The notes: generated by a model not told the origin, from the sequence alone. Numbered from the stretch's first letter, positions 18,046 through 27,042 are shown. The stretch: DNA of 64,000 nucleotides from Mogibacterium sp. (GCA_017512145.1 JAFWHB010000030.1:17532-81531), one strand, 5' to 3'. Translations and numbers: made by a program.

Positions 18046-18139
18046 TCGGAAATGTATCGCTGTTCATACATATACCGAAGAAGTATAACTCGCGGAAATT
18101 ATGGAATTAAGCTGACTCCGATAAGGGGCAGCTTTTTTT
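18046..18139 (+). promoter_or_regulatory. vor leader with intrinsic terminator (attenuator)
   Basis: Between the promoter and the first gene lies a leader that ends in AAGCTG (18109-18114) paired with CAGCTT (18129-18134), an inner CTCC/GGGG pairing and a run of seven Ts (18133-18139). The hairpin is only 20 nt before the ATG at 18160, so it should regulate the operon by premature termination. I do not recognise a known riboswitch or T-box in the leader. Confidence 0.65.
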
Positions 18140-18159
18140 AATAATACAGAGGAGACGAG

Positions 18160-18861
18160 ATGGGACTTTTTTACGAAGCAGATAAGACATTCGAGCAGCT
18201 GATGAACGAGAAGAAGAACTTTGTCTTCATCGGCGAGGCCGGCAGCGGTAAGAGTGAGATCGTTCTTAATATAGCTAACAAGCTTGCGCAGCAGACCGGC
18301 AAGAAGGTCGATCTCTTCGACCTCGACCAGACCAAGCCTCTCTACAGGTCAAGAGATATGCAGGAGGATTTTGCGAGCCGCGGGGTCAATATAATCTATC
18401 AGGAACAGTATCTGGATGCACCTGTAATGGTCGGCGGCGTCAGGGTATCTCTTGTCAGCGACAATTACACTTTGCTCGATATCGGCGGCGGACATCAGGC
18501 TGCCAAATTCGCCGGAGCGTATGCTGACCTTCTCAGCAAGGACAATGCTGTGCCTGTTTACATCATCAATCCATACAGACCATGGACCAAGAGTGTAGAC
18601 GCCATCGACGGAACAATGCGCCACATCCTCGGCTCCATGAGACTGGATCACATATACATTCTCGCTAACCCTAATCTGGGTTACTCAACTACAGTTAATG
18701 AATTCATGGAAGGACTTAATAGAGTAGATGAACTGCTGGACGGGTTCACGGTAGTGAACAGCGCATGCGTTCGCAGAGACATCTATGATGAGGTCAGGGA
18801 CAAGACAGATAAGGCTCTCGTTCCTATCGATCTCTTCCTGACCTATTCATGGGTTGATTAA
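18160..18861 (+). CDS. P-loop ATPase encoded with vor genes
   Basis: 233 aa. Walker A is GEAGSGKS (about 25-32), a Walker-B-like hydrophobic strand ends in LLDIGGG, and DLFDLDQTKPLYRSRD resembles the deviant switch region of SIMIBI/Mrp-type ATPases. Its position as first gene before the ferredoxin and vor subunits, all in one operon, suggests a role in maturation or regulation of that complex; this is inference. The start follows GAGGAGACGAG. Confidence 0.75.
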   Translation: MGLFYEADKTFEQLMNEKKNFVFIGEAGSGKSEIVLNIANKLAQQTGKKVDLFDLDQTKPLYRSRDMQEDFASRGVNIIYQEQYLDAPVMVGGVRVSLVSDNYTLLDIGGGHQAAKFAGAYADLLSKDNAVPVYIINPYRPWTKSVDAIDGTMRHILGSMRLDHIYILANPNLGYSTTVNEFMEGLNRVDELLDGFTVVNSACVRRDIYDEVRDKTDKALVPIDLFLTYSWVD

Positions 18862-18898
18862 ATAGATATTGTCACTTTAATCTTAAGGAGGGAATTTA

Positions 18899-19102
18899 AT
18901 GGCAAGAATCGAAATCACTACAGAAGCTTGCAAATCATGCTCCTACTGCGTAATCTCATGCCCTAAGAAGTGCATCGAGATCGGCGAAGGCGTTAACTCC
19001 AAGGGATACCTCTATGCTGTTTCGGTAAGACCTGAAGACTGCATCGGATGCGCTATGTGTGCTCAGATCTGCCCTGAATCTGCAATCGAGGTATGGAGAT
19101 AG
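18899..19102 (+). CDS. vorD: 2[4Fe-4S] ferredoxin subunit, VorD-like
   Basis: 67 aa with two complete cluster motifs: CKSCSYCVISCP (11-22) and CIGCAMCAQICP (48-59). As in other four-subunit 2-oxoacid:ferredoxin oxidoreductases it would wire electrons from the TPP/Fe-S core to free ferredoxin. It is followed 14 nt later by the alpha subunit. The start follows AAGGAGGG. Confidence 0.92.
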   Translation: MARIEITTEACKSCSYCVISCPKKCIEIGEGVNSKGYLYAVSVRPEDCIGCAMCAQICPESAIEVWR

Positions 19103-19116
19103 GAAAGGAGAATGAC

Positions 19117-20196
19117 ATGGCAGAACGTGTATTTATGAAGGGCACCGAGGCTATCGCCGAGGCAGCAGTAAGAGCAGGTTGCCGTTTCTTCGCAGGCTAT
19201 CCTATCACACCACAGAATGAGATTCCTGAGTATATGGCAAGAAGACTTCCTGAGGTAGGCGGTACATTCGTACAGGGCGAGAGCGAGGTCGCTTCCGTCA
19301 ACATGCTGTACGGCGCAGCTTCAACAGGAATCAGAGCTATGAGCTCATCTTCTTCATGCGGAATCTCCCTTTACAGCGAAGGCGTTTCATACTGTGCATC
19401 CGCACGTATCCCAATGGTATACGTAAATGTACAGAGAGGCGGCCCTGGAATCGGAGCTATCCAGCCGGCACAGCAGGACTACCTGCAGGCAACTAAGGCA
19501 TCCGGCAATGGCGGATTCAGAATGATCGTACTCGCACCGGATTCAGTTCAGGAGTGCGTAGACATGGTATACGAGGCATATGACCTCGCAGAGAGAGACC
19601 AGAACCCTGTACTCGTCCTCACAGACGGAGTTATGGGAACAATGATGGAGCCAGTAGAACTTCCTCCGATGAAGACTGACGAGGAGCTCGCTGCTTGCAG
19701 AGCTAAGTTCGCTGACAGAGCTATCGTTGGACACCCTCTCGGGCATCAGGCTGCTTGCAGACCTGGTTCTGTAGGTGATGGCCAGGAGCAGGAGAACATC
19801 AAGGCTGCTGCTATGTACAAGACATGGGATAAGGACATCAGAGTTGAAGAATTCATGATGGACGATGCAGAGATCGTATTCGCAGCATATGGAATTTCCG
19901 CTCGTATCTCAAGAGCTGTCGTAAGAGAGCTGAGAGCACAGGGAATCAAGGCTGGAATGATCAGACCGATCACAATTTCACCATTCCCATATGATACATT
20001 CAAGAACCTCGACTTTGACAGAATCAAGGGAATCATCGACGTAGAGATGTCAATCCCTGCACAGATGAGATGGGATCTTGACTATGCAATCCAGGGCAAG
20101 TGCCCGATCCACGAGGTCCTCAGATCTGGCGGACAGCTTCTTACCAATGACCAGGTAATGAAGGGCGCTATGGAATTCATTAAGGAGGTGCTGTAA
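19117..20196 (+). CDS. vorB: 2-oxoacid:ferredoxin oxidoreductase alpha subunit, VorB-like
   Basis: 359 aa from ATG 19117 (AAAGGAG 6 nt upstream). It contains the pyrimidine-binding domain start MKGTEAIAEAAVRAGCRFFAGYPITPQNE and the GESEVASVNMLYGAASTGIRAMSSSS core shared by VorB/KorA proteins. Together with the beta and gamma subunits it oxidatively decarboxylates a 2-oxoacid to acyl-CoA and reduces ferredoxin. Whether the substrate is a branched-chain 2-oxoacid or 2-oxoglutarate cannot be settled from sequence alone. Its stop overlaps the next ATG (TAATG). Confidence 0.92.
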   Translation: MAERVFMKGTEAIAEAAVRAGCRFFAGYPITPQNEIPEYMARRLPEVGGTFVQGESEVASVNMLYGAASTGIRAMSSSSSCGISLYSEGVSYCASARIPMVYVNVQRGGPGIGAIQPAQQDYLQATKASGNGGFRMIVLAPDSVQECVDMVYEAYDLAERDQNPVLVLTDGVMGTMMEPVELPPMKTDEELAACRAKFADRAIVGHPLGHQAACRPGSVGDGQEQENIKAAAMYKTWDKDIRVEEFMMDDAEIVFAAYGISARISRAVVRELRAQGIKAGMIRPITISPFPYDTFKNLDFDRIKGIIDVEMSIPAQMRWDLDYAIQGKCPIHEVLRSGGQLLTNDQVMKGAMEFIKEVL

Positions 20197-20957
20197 TGGC
20201 TGAAGAGAAGAAAGTCTATTCAAGAACCAAGGGCATCATCGAGGGCGCAGTCTCCGGATTCTGCCCGGGATGCATGCACAGCACAATTCACAAACTGATC
20301 GGCGAGGCTGCTGAGGAACTCGGACAGCTAGACAATCTCGTAAGAGTAGAGGGCGTAGGATGCTGCGGACTCGGTCAGTTCTATGTAACTTGTGACGAGA
20401 CTATCGCTGCTCACGGAAGAGCTGGTGCTGTAGCTACAGGTATCAAGAGATCATCCCCGAACTCACTGGTATATACATATCAGGGAGACGGCGACCTGGC
20501 TGCTATCGGACTTGCTGAGACACTGTCAGCAGCTAACAGAGGAGAGAACTTCACAGTTATCTTCGTTAACAACGGTATTTACGGAATGACAGGCGGACAG
20601 ATGGCTCCTACAACACTCATAGGCATGAAGTCCACAACTACACCTGGCGGACGTAATCCTGAAGAGCACGGATATCCGATGCACATATCTGAGATCATCA
20701 ACCAGCTGACTGCTCCTTACTACATCGAGAGAGTAAGCTGCGACACACCTCAGCATGTAATTGCTGCCCGTAAGGCTATCAAGAAGGCATTCCAGTATCA
20801 GCTGGACGGCAAGGGATATTCGATCGTTGAGATCGTTACATCCTGCCCGACAAACTGGGGCCTTGACACACTCAAGTCTCTTGACTTCCTCAGAGAGAAG
20901 ATGTTCGAAGAGTATCCTCTCGGAGTATTCAGAGACGAAGGAAAGAGACTTAAATAG
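20196..20957 (+). CDS. vorA: 2-oxoacid:ferredoxin oxidoreductase beta subunit, VorA-like
   Basis: 253 aa TPP-binding subunit. FCPGCMHS (about 22-29) and GVGCCGLGQF supply the Fe-S-ligating cysteines, and the TPP/Mg motif runs from GDGDLAAIG to VNNGIYGMTGGQ. Translationally coupled to vorB through a TAATG overlap and preceded by AAGGAGGTG. The gamma subunit follows after 9 nt. Confidence 0.92.
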   Translation: MAEEKKVYSRTKGIIEGAVSGFCPGCMHSTIHKLIGEAAEELGQLDNLVRVEGVGCCGLGQFYVTCDETIAAHGRAGAVATGIKRSSPNSLVYTYQGDGDLAAIGLAETLSAANRGENFTVIFVNNGIYGMTGGQMAPTTLIGMKSTTTPGGRNPEEHGYPMHISEIINQLTAPYYIERVSCDTPQHVIAARKAIKKAFQYQLDGKGYSIVEIVTSCPTNWGLDTLKSLDFLREKMFEEYPLGVFRDEGKRLK

Positions 20958-20966
20958 GAGGCAACC

Positions 20967-21512
20967 ATGGAAAGAAATCTTATGATCGCCGGTTTCGGCG
21001 GACAGGGAGTTATGACAATGGGTAAGCTCCTTGCAGAGGCAACATCCCAGGCTACAGACCTGAATGTCACATTCTTCCCTTCATATGGCGCTGCTATGAG
21101 AGGCGGCACAGCTAACTGCTATGTAGTAATTTCAGATGATCCTATCGGAGCTCCTGTAAGCTATTCACTTGAGGACCTCGTTGTAATGAACGGACCATCA
21201 CTGCATAAGTTCCTGCCTAACCTTAAGCCAGGCGGAACACTGTTTGTCAACAGCACAATCGTTACAGATCCTATCGACAGAGACGACATCAAGGTCATCA
21301 AGGCTCCTGTAACACAGATGGCTATCGACATCAAGAACGAGAGAGCTCTGAACGTAATCATGCTCGGAGTATATGTAGGTGCAACAGATGCTGTTCCTGA
21401 AGAAGTAATCGTTAAGGGCATCGAGCATAAGTTTGCTCACAAGCCAAAGCTCATCGAGCCTAACGTAGAAGCATTCAAGATGGGACTTGAGATCGGAAGG
21501 CAGCAAAAATAG
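20967..21512 (+). CDS. vorC: 2-oxoacid:ferredoxin oxidoreductase gamma subunit, VorC-like
   Basis: 181 aa. The CoA-binding gamma domain is recognised by GFGGQGVMTMGKLLAEA (9-25) and the PSYGAAMRGGTANCYVVIS segment. It completes a four-gene vor set. A 50-codon ORF starts 1 nt after its stop. Confidence 0.92.
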   Translation: MERNLMIAGFGGQGVMTMGKLLAEATSQATDLNVTFFPSYGAAMRGGTANCYVVISDDPIGAPVSYSLEDLVVMNGPSLHKFLPNLKPGGTLFVNSTIVTDPIDRDDIKVIKAPVTQMAIDIKNERALNVIMLGVYVGATDAVPEEVIVKGIEHKFAHKPKLIEPNVEAFKMGLEIGRQQK

Positions 21513-21513
21513 T

Positions 21514-21666
21514 ATGAAAAAGGTTTTAGCAGTACTTTGTGTTTGCCTGTTTGGATGCTGCACTTATACTCACCGCAGAGTTATCGCTGCATGCATCAAG
21601 GGCGAGCCTATGCCACCTGCACCAAAGTGGCACTTCTGGGTCAAAAAAGAGAACCGCAGAGCATAA
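21514..21666 (+). CDS. Cys-rich membrane/lipoprotein-like microprotein (50 aa)
   Basis: ATG 21514 begins 1 nt after the vorC stop and ends at TAA 21664-21666. The N-terminus MKKVLAVLCVCLFGCC looks like a short signal/membrane segment with four cysteines. The rest is basic and aromatic (PAPKWHFWVKKENRR). The RBS is weak (GGAAGG 13 nt upstream), so translation may depend on coupling to vorC. It lies before the operon terminator, so it is part of the vor transcript. Family not recognised. Confidence 0.55.
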   Translation: MKKVLAVLCVCLFGCCTYTHRRVIAACIKGEPMPPAPKWHFWVKKENRRA

Positions 21667-21683
21667 TTAATAGCTAAAGTCAG

Positions 21684-21712
21684 GCGGTGGGCGATGTCCA
21701 CCGCTTTAATTT
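21684..21712 (+). terminator. Terminator of the vor operon
   Basis: GCGGTGG (21684-21690) pairs with CCACCGC (21698-21704) around a 7-nt loop, followed by TTTAATTT. An outer CAGGC/GCCTG pair can extend the structure. Confidence 0.8.
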
Positions 21713-21863
21713 GCCTGAAATCCTGCTACAGATCCCAAGGTGTTGAACCCTGAGGCATTAATATGATAAAATCGCGATTGCAGCGGCAGGATCAGCTGTA
21801 CCAACTGATGGACATGGGGAGTCTTGATGGGCTCCTCTTATTCTTTGTATCAAGAGGTACGAT

Positions 21864-22805
21864 ATGGAATTAAGAATTACAAGAAAGAATGTGTTTGAAT
21901 TCGCCCAGATGATAGCGGGCAATGCGATCTGCGCATTCTCTATGGCGTGTTTCGCGCTGCCGTATGACATGGTGGTCAGCGGCGTCAGCGGCATCGGTAG
22001 AATGCTCAAGGAAAGCATGGGTATCAGCATCACTTTGTCAGTTGCTGTGATCAACATCGTTTTCTTCCTGCTGGGAGCGCTGCTCCTGGGAAGGAAATTC
22101 GCAGCATCGACAGCAATCGGAACCTTTGCGTATCCGTTCTTCCTTGGCGTATTCCAGAATATTGAGGTGCTTCAGCACCTTGTGGATGATCCGCTTCTCG
22201 CAGCTATCTGCGCGGGCGTCCTCGATGGTGTGGGCCTCGGCCTTGTCATCAGGATAGGCGGATCCACGGGCGGCATAGATATACCTGCCATAATTCTCAA
22301 CCGTAAGTTCAGCCTGAAGACAGGAACTGTAATGTCTGCATTTGACATCATGATCTTCCTCATCCAGATACCATTCACAAGGACGAACGGTATCATACTC
22401 GGAATCCTGTATGCTCTCATTTACAGCGTTGTAATGAACAGAATGATACTGCTCGAGCAGGGCGGCATACAGCTCATGATATGGACAGATAATCTGCCGG
22501 CGGTCAACGAGAAGCTCCTGAGCATGGATATGGGCACGACGCTCCTCAAGGCCAGAGGCGGATATATGAGAGAACCTAAGGAAGTCATATACTGCGCTGC
22601 CAGCAACCGCAACCTCAACAGGATCAAGAAGGCTGTTCTCGGGATCGACCCTAAGGCATTCATAACCATCACAAGTATGAACGAGATCAATGGCAACGGC
22701 TTCACCTGGGACTTTGGCAATGAAGTATATGTGCCGGAGCTCGAAGACAGAATCGACGGACACGAACTGGAGCAGAGCCTGGCAGAACCAGAGACGGCTA
22801 ATTAA
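21864..22805 (+). CDS. YitT-family membrane protein
   Basis: 313 aa. Five to six transmembrane helices in the first 200 residues carry the YitT features SMACFALPYDMVVSGVSGIG and IGGSTGGIDIPAIILN. A cytoplasmic DUF2179-type domain follows at about 215-285 (LKARGGYMREPKEVIYCAASNRNLNRIK). Molecular function is unknown across the family. A GAGGTACGAT ribosome site lies just upstream. The 150-nt leader contains a possible -10 box and a TCTTGAT/ATCAAGA hairpin, but I see no strong promoter. Confidence 0.88.
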   Translation: MELRITRKNVFEFAQMIAGNAICAFSMACFALPYDMVVSGVSGIGRMLKESMGISITLSVAVINIVFFLLGALLLGRKFAASTAIGTFAYPFFLGVFQNIEVLQHLVDDPLLAAICAGVLDGVGLGLVIRIGGSTGGIDIPAIILNRKFSLKTGTVMSAFDIMIFLIQIPFTRTNGIILGILYALIYSVVMNRMILLEQGGIQLMIWTDNLPAVNEKLLSMDMGTTLLKARGGYMREPKEVIYCAASNRNLNRIKKAVLGIDPKAFITITSMNEINGNGFTWDFGNEVYVPELEDRIDGHELEQSLAEPETAN

Positions 22806-22846
22806 TAAACAGTCTTATAAATTCTGATGAAATACATACGGTATTT

Positions 22847-22855
22847 TGTTATAAT
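22847..22855 (+). promoter_or_regulatory. Extended -10 promoter for metG
   Basis: TG-T-TATAAT at 22847-22855 is an extended -10 element; no good -35 box is seen 16-18 bp upstream. Confidence 0.45.
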
Positions 22856-22877
22856 AAACAAGTTAAAATCTTAAAAG

Positions 22878-22904
22878 CTGACAGGAGAACCGTCCCCGTG
22901 TCAG
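22878..22904. repeat. REP-like palindrome in the metG leader
   Basis: CTGACA (22878-22883) pairs with TGTCAG (22899-22904) around a core containing GAACCGTCCCC. From memory, palindromes with this GAACCGTCCCC/GGGGACGGTTC core are scattered in many Firmicute genomes, often in connection with IS200-like REP-associated transposases. Only this one copy was noticed in the window. Confidence 0.55.
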
Positions 22905-22937
22905 GTTTAGCTCTCATTTGAGCGGAAAGGTAATGCA

Positions 22938-24527
22938 ATGAACGAAAAGGGTACATATTATATTTCAACACCGATTTACTATCCAAGCTCCAATCTGCAC
23001 ATTGGTCATACTTACTGCACCGTCATGGCAGATGCTATGGCAAGGTTCAAGAGACTGCAGGGATATGATGTAATGTTCCTGACAGGTACTGACGAGCATG
23101 GTCAGAAGATCCAGACCAAGGCGATCGAGAAGGGCGTAACTCCACAGGAATACGTCGATGAAATCGTTGCAGGAATCAAGGACCTCTGGGCAACAATGGA
23201 GATCTCATACGATGACTTCATCAGAACAACTGAAGAAAGACACATGACCAGAGTCCAGAAAATCTGGCAGAGAATGTATGAGAAGGGTGACATATATAAG
23301 GGCGCATACGAAGGCCTGTACTGCACACCGTGCGAATCATTCTGGACAGAGAGCCAGCTTGTAGACGGTAAGTGCCCTGACTGCGGAAGACCGGTTGAGA
23401 AGGCAAGCGAAGAGGCTTACTTCTTCAAGCTGTCAAACTATGCAGACAAGATTCTCAAGCTCTACGACGAGCATCCTGAGTTCCTCGAGCCGGAGACAAG
23501 ACGTAATGAGATGAGAAGCTTCATCGAGCAGGGTCTTGAGGACCTCTGCGTATCAAGATGCACATTCGACTGGGGTATTCCGGTTCCTAATGATCCTAAG
23601 CATGTAATGTACGTATGGGTAGACGCGCTCTCCAATTACGTAACAGCTCTCGGCGGACCGGATGACTGTGAGAAGTTCAACAAGTACTGGCCTGCAGATG
23701 TTCATCTGGTAGGTAAGGAGATCGTAAGATTCCACTCCATCATCTGGCCAGCAATGCTGATGAGCGCTGATCTGCCACTGCCAAAGCAGGTCAGAGGACA
23801 CGGATGGCTGCTCCTCGGCGGAGAGAAGGTATCGAAGTCCAAGGCTTCCAAGGGCGAAGATGTAATCGATCCTGTTATCCTCATCGACCGCTACGGAATC
23901 GACGCACTGAAGTACTTCCTCCTGAGAGAGTACACATTCGGACAGGACGGCAACTTCACTAACGAAGTAATGCTGAGAAGAATGAACTTTGACCTTGCCA
24001 ACGACCTCGGAAACCTGCTCTCAAGAACAGTTTCGATGATCCAGAAGTACTGCGGCGGAATCGTTCCTGCAGCTACAACAAGAGACGAGATCGACGATGA
24101 GCTCATCGCACTTGCAACAGGCACAGCATCTAAGGTCGAAGAGAGAATGGACGAGTTCCAGTTCAACCTGGCTCTTGATGATATCTGGAATGTAGTCAGA
24201 AGAGCTAACAAGTACATTGACGAGAAGACTCCTTGGGTTCTTGCTAAGGATGAGGCAAGAAAGGCTGAGCTCGATACAGTAATGAGGAACCTCGCAGAGT
24301 GTCTCAGGATCGTATCCATCCTCATCGTTCCTTTCATGCACACCACATCAGACCGCATGAGAGAGCAGCTCGGACTTGCTGATGTACCGGCTGTATGGGA
24401 AGATGCATTCGAGTTCTATCAGATGGAAGGCAAAGAGGCTCATAAGGGTGAGCAGCTCTTCCCGAGACTCGACATCGACAAGGAACTTGAAGCTCTTTAC
24501 GCTATCAGCGAGGCTAAGAAGGCTTAA
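22938..24527 (+). CDS. metG: Methionyl-tRNA synthetase
   Basis: Charges tRNA-Met; class I synthetase. HIGH at 21-24, the KMSKS-equivalent EKVSKSK at about 296-302, and a zinc knuckle with CTPC and CPDC at about 130-148. At 529 aa it lacks the C-terminal EMAP-like tRNA-binding domain found in many longer Firmicute MetRS enzymes, so it is the short form. The start follows GGAAAGG. No T-box was recognised upstream. Confidence 0.95.
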   Translation: MNEKGTYYISTPIYYPSSNLHIGHTYCTVMADAMARFKRLQGYDVMFLTGTDEHGQKIQTKAIEKGVTPQEYVDEIVAGIKDLWATMEISYDDFIRTTEERHMTRVQKIWQRMYEKGDIYKGAYEGLYCTPCESFWTESQLVDGKCPDCGRPVEKASEEAYFFKLSNYADKILKLYDEHPEFLEPETRRNEMRSFIEQGLEDLCVSRCTFDWGIPVPNDPKHVMYVWVDALSNYVTALGGPDDCEKFNKYWPADVHLVGKEIVRFHSIIWPAMLMSADLPLPKQVRGHGWLLLGGEKVSKSKASKGEDVIDPVILIDRYGIDALKYFLLREYTFGQDGNFTNEVMLRRMNFDLANDLGNLLSRTVSMIQKYCGGIVPAATTRDEIDDELIALATGTASKVEERMDEFQFNLALDDIWNVVRRANKYIDEKTPWVLAKDEARKAELDTVMRNLAECLRIVSILIVPFMHTTSDRMREQLGLADVPAVWEDAFEFYQMEGKEAHKGEQLFPRLDIDKELEALYAISEAKKA

Positions 24528-24580
24528 TACAAGCTTCATTAAACCTTCAACATAATAGAGTATTCTTAAACAGGGATATT

Positions 24581-24639
24581 GCGGAGATTGCTATACATAA
24601 TTCAAACACACGGGATTCATGTATGGAATCTCCGCTTTT
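24581..24639 (+). terminator. Long hairpin with T tail just before tatD
   Basis: GCGGAGATT (24581-24589) pairs with AATCTCCGC (24627-24635), with a further ATACAT/ATGTAT pairing inside, then TTTTC. It may terminate metG transcription or act as an attenuator 16 nt ahead of the tatD start. Confidence 0.6.
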
Positions 24640-24654
24640 CATACAGGAGAGAAC

Positions 24655-25509
24655 ATGCTGTTCGACGCACATACACATCTTAATTTTGAAAAACTTACAG
24701 ACGAAGAGCGCAAGGCTCTTGCGGCGGAGATAGAGGAGTCGGAGCTCGGATACATCGTCGATGTTGCCGACTGCGTATCATCAGCAGAGCAGGCTTTGAG
24801 AGACTCAGATGACTACAGCTGGTGCTATGCCGCAGTCGGGATCCATCCGGATCACGCATCTGTGTACACGGATGCTGACATCGAGAGGATCAGGGAGCTT
24901 GCTGCTCACCCTAAGGCAATGGCTATAGGAGAGATCGGCCTTGATTTCTACTATGGAACCGACGACAGGGAGGAGCAGCAGGAGCTGTTCCGCAAGCAGA
25001 TAAGACTTGCGAACGAGCTCAGGATGCCGATCATGATCCATTCAAGAGACGCTAACCAGCTGACTATGGACATCCTCAGGGAAGAGGGAGCTTTCTCCGA
25101 AGAGAGGAAGAGATGGTTCCCTCCAAGACCTGCGGCCGGAGCCATGACTGACCCGGAGAAGGCAGGTGAGGTCACATATGATGCCAGAGTTCAGATGCAC
25201 TGCTACTCAGGATCACCTGAGCAGGCAGAAGAATATATCAGGCTCGGAGCAACGATTTCACTCGGCGGTCCGATCACATTCAAGAACGGCAAGAAGGCTG
25301 CCGAGGTCGCAAGGAGGATACCGATCGAATTCCTTCTCTCCGAGACAGACGCCCCTTACATGGCGCCTGAACCTCTCAGAGGCAGACCTAACAAGCCTCA
25401 CTATGTAGAATATGTTGTCAGACGCATGGCAATGATCAAGGGCATTAGCTATGATGAGTGCTCGCGCATACTGACAGAGAACGGCAAGAGATTCTTCGGA
25501 ATAGACTGA
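24655..25509 (+). CDS. tatD: TatD-family metal-dependent DNase
   Basis: 284 aa from ATG 24655 (CAGGAGAG upstream); an earlier in-frame ATG at 24619 lies inside the terminator-like hairpin. TIM-barrel metal ligands are visible in FDAHTHL, GEIGLDFYY, MIHSRDA, MHCYSG and SETDAPY. It is slightly longer than usual because of an insertion before MHCYSG (about residues 142-172, rich in Arg/Pro). A 3'-5' deoxyribonuclease role is known for family members. tilS follows 9 nt later. Confidence 0.92.
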   Translation: MLFDAHTHLNFEKLTDEERKALAAEIEESELGYIVDVADCVSSAEQALRDSDDYSWCYAAVGIHPDHASVYTDADIERIRELAAHPKAMAIGEIGLDFYYGTDDREEQQELFRKQIRLANELRMPIMIHSRDANQLTMDILREEGAFSEERKRWFPPRPAAGAMTDPEKAGEVTYDARVQMHCYSGSPEQAEEYIRLGATISLGGPITFKNGKKAAEVARRIPIEFLLSETDAPYMAPEPLRGRPNKPHYVEYVVRRMAMIKGISYDECSRILTENGKRFFGID

Positions 25510-25518
25510 TTAACTGAG

Positions 25519-26952
25519 ATGAGAAGGCACAAGATAATCGATTCCATAATAGACAGCGGCCTGATCCTCGAGGGTTCCTATATCATAGTAGGGATCTCCG
25601 GAGGACCGGATTCGCTTTGCCTGCTCCATTCGCTGGCGCAGATCGCAGATTCTTACGATCTTACGCTGATACCGGTTCATGTCAACCACAAGCTGAGAGC
25701 CGAGGCGGATGAAGAGGCTGACAATGTCGCGAGGATGTGCGACAAACTCGGGCTTGATGTAGAGTCCTTCGAGGTGAACTGCGAGGACGTTGCCAGAGAA
25801 ATGAAGGTTTCGACTGAGGAAGCCGGCAGGCACATCAGGTATGAGATCTTCGATGATGTTGCAAGAGATATTGAAGACCAGGGCGTGCAGCGTGAGAAGA
25901 TAATGATCGCTGTTGCACATAATGCAGATGATCAGAGCGAGACCGTGCTCTTCAGGATACTGAGAGGGACCGGCGTTCATGGACTGGCGGGCATCCCTGT
26001 GGTCAGACCTTCGGAAGCAGGCTACATGATAATAAGACCGCTTCTGTTCGTTCCGAGGGCCGACATAGAGCAGTATATCAAGGACAACAAGCTCCATCCT
26101 AACATGGATGCCACTAATGAGGGCACTGATTATACAAGGAACAAGATACGCAACGAGCTGATCCCGTATCTTGAGAAGAATTACAATCCTAACATCAGGC
26201 AGGCTCTGAGAAGATTTGCCATGATAGCAGAGATGGACGACGCGCTTCTCTCGGATGCAGCCTTCAGTGCTGCGGACGGACATATGATCGTCGACAATGA
26301 CAGCAGGAGAGTGATTCTGGATATCTCGGATCTCAGAGACAATCCTCCTTCAATAGTGAGCAGGGTCGCAGGATATATCCTTCAGTCTCTCAGGATCGAG
26401 ATGAACTCGAGCTACGAACTGATGTCTGCAATCATGAATCTCATTTATTCAGACAATCCGTCGGCATCTCTCGACCTTCCTGACGGCTTCAGGGCATACA
26501 GAGAGTATGACACTGTCATCTTTGCGGGTGACGATGATGAGATCAGGATCAAGCCAGACGACAGCATCAGGATGTTCCCTCAGGTCCTCATGAGGAAGGA
26601 CTTCCATCCGGATGAGGACATGATGTATGCTGCATTCGACTTTGACCTGTTCAACAAGGAGTATCCCGGCAGGGTCGGCGAGCTTCAGATGAGGACGAGG
26701 CAGGAAGGCGACTACATCCCGATGAAGAGGGGCCGCAAGAAGATACAGGACCTGCTGGTCGATTCCAAAGTAATGAAGAATGCCAGAGACAGTATCCTCA
26801 TGGTTGCCATAGACAATGAGGTCCTCTGGATACTGCCGAGCAAATACTTCAAAGGCAGGCAGGAACAGGAGAAGGGCAGGTTTTCACCAAAATATCATAT
26901 TACAGACGCTACAGAACGGGTCCTCCTAATTGAAATAGCAGAAAATATATGA
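25519..26952 (+). CDS. tilS: tRNA(Ile)-lysidine synthase
   Basis: 477 aa. The N-type ATP pyrophosphatase motif is GISGGPDSLCLL (25-36), HVNHKLRAEADEE follows, and AVAHNADDQSETVLFRILRGTG is the TilS core. The C-terminal substrate domain ends in RQEGDYIPMKRGRKKIQDLLVDSK. It modifies C34 of tRNA-Ile(CAU) so that it reads AUA. The usual neighbour order is tilS-hpt-ftsH; here hpt is missing and ftsH follows directly after a hairpin. Confidence 0.94.
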   Translation: MRRHKIIDSIIDSGLILEGSYIIVGISGGPDSLCLLHSLAQIADSYDLTLIPVHVNHKLRAEADEEADNVARMCDKLGLDVESFEVNCEDVAREMKVSTEEAGRHIRYEIFDDVARDIEDQGVQREKIMIAVAHNADDQSETVLFRILRGTGVHGLAGIPVVRPSEAGYMIIRPLLFVPRADIEQYIKDNKLHPNMDATNEGTDYTRNKIRNELIPYLEKNYNPNIRQALRRFAMIAEMDDALLSDAAFSAADGHMIVDNDSRRVILDISDLRDNPPSIVSRVAGYILQSLRIEMNSSYELMSAIMNLIYSDNPSASLDLPDGFRAYREYDTVIFAGDDDEIRIKPDDSIRMFPQVLMRKDFHPDEDMMYAAFDFDLFNKEYPGRVGELQMRTRQEGDYIPMKRGRKKIQDLLVDSKVMKNARDSILMVAIDNEVLWILPSKYFKGRQEQEKGRFSPKYHITDATERVLLIEIAENI

Positions 26953-26954
26953 TA

Positions 26955-26979
26955 AAATTTGTGCTCAAGGCACAAATTT
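26955..26979. other. Perfect inverted repeat between tilS and ftsH
   Basis: A 10-bp stem AAATTTGTGC / GCACAAATTT with a 5-nt loop starts 2 nt after the tilS stop. No T run follows beyond the stem, so it could be a weak terminator, a processing site or an operator for ftsH. Confidence 0.5.
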
Positions 26980-27042
26980 GGCCCAACTATTGACCAAATT
27001 TTTGATACTTAACAAGACACGTATAGAAAGGAACTATATACC

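Noticed and set aside
21763..21873. 36-codon upstream ORF overlapping the yitT start
   Set aside because: There is no ribosome site before the ATG and the coding pattern is weak; a regulatory uORF cannot be excluded but is not supported.
22806..22937. Possible T-box or S-box ahead of metG
   Set aside because: No T-box AGGGTGGNACCGCG-like motif or specifier stem is present; the obvious structure is the REP-like palindrome.
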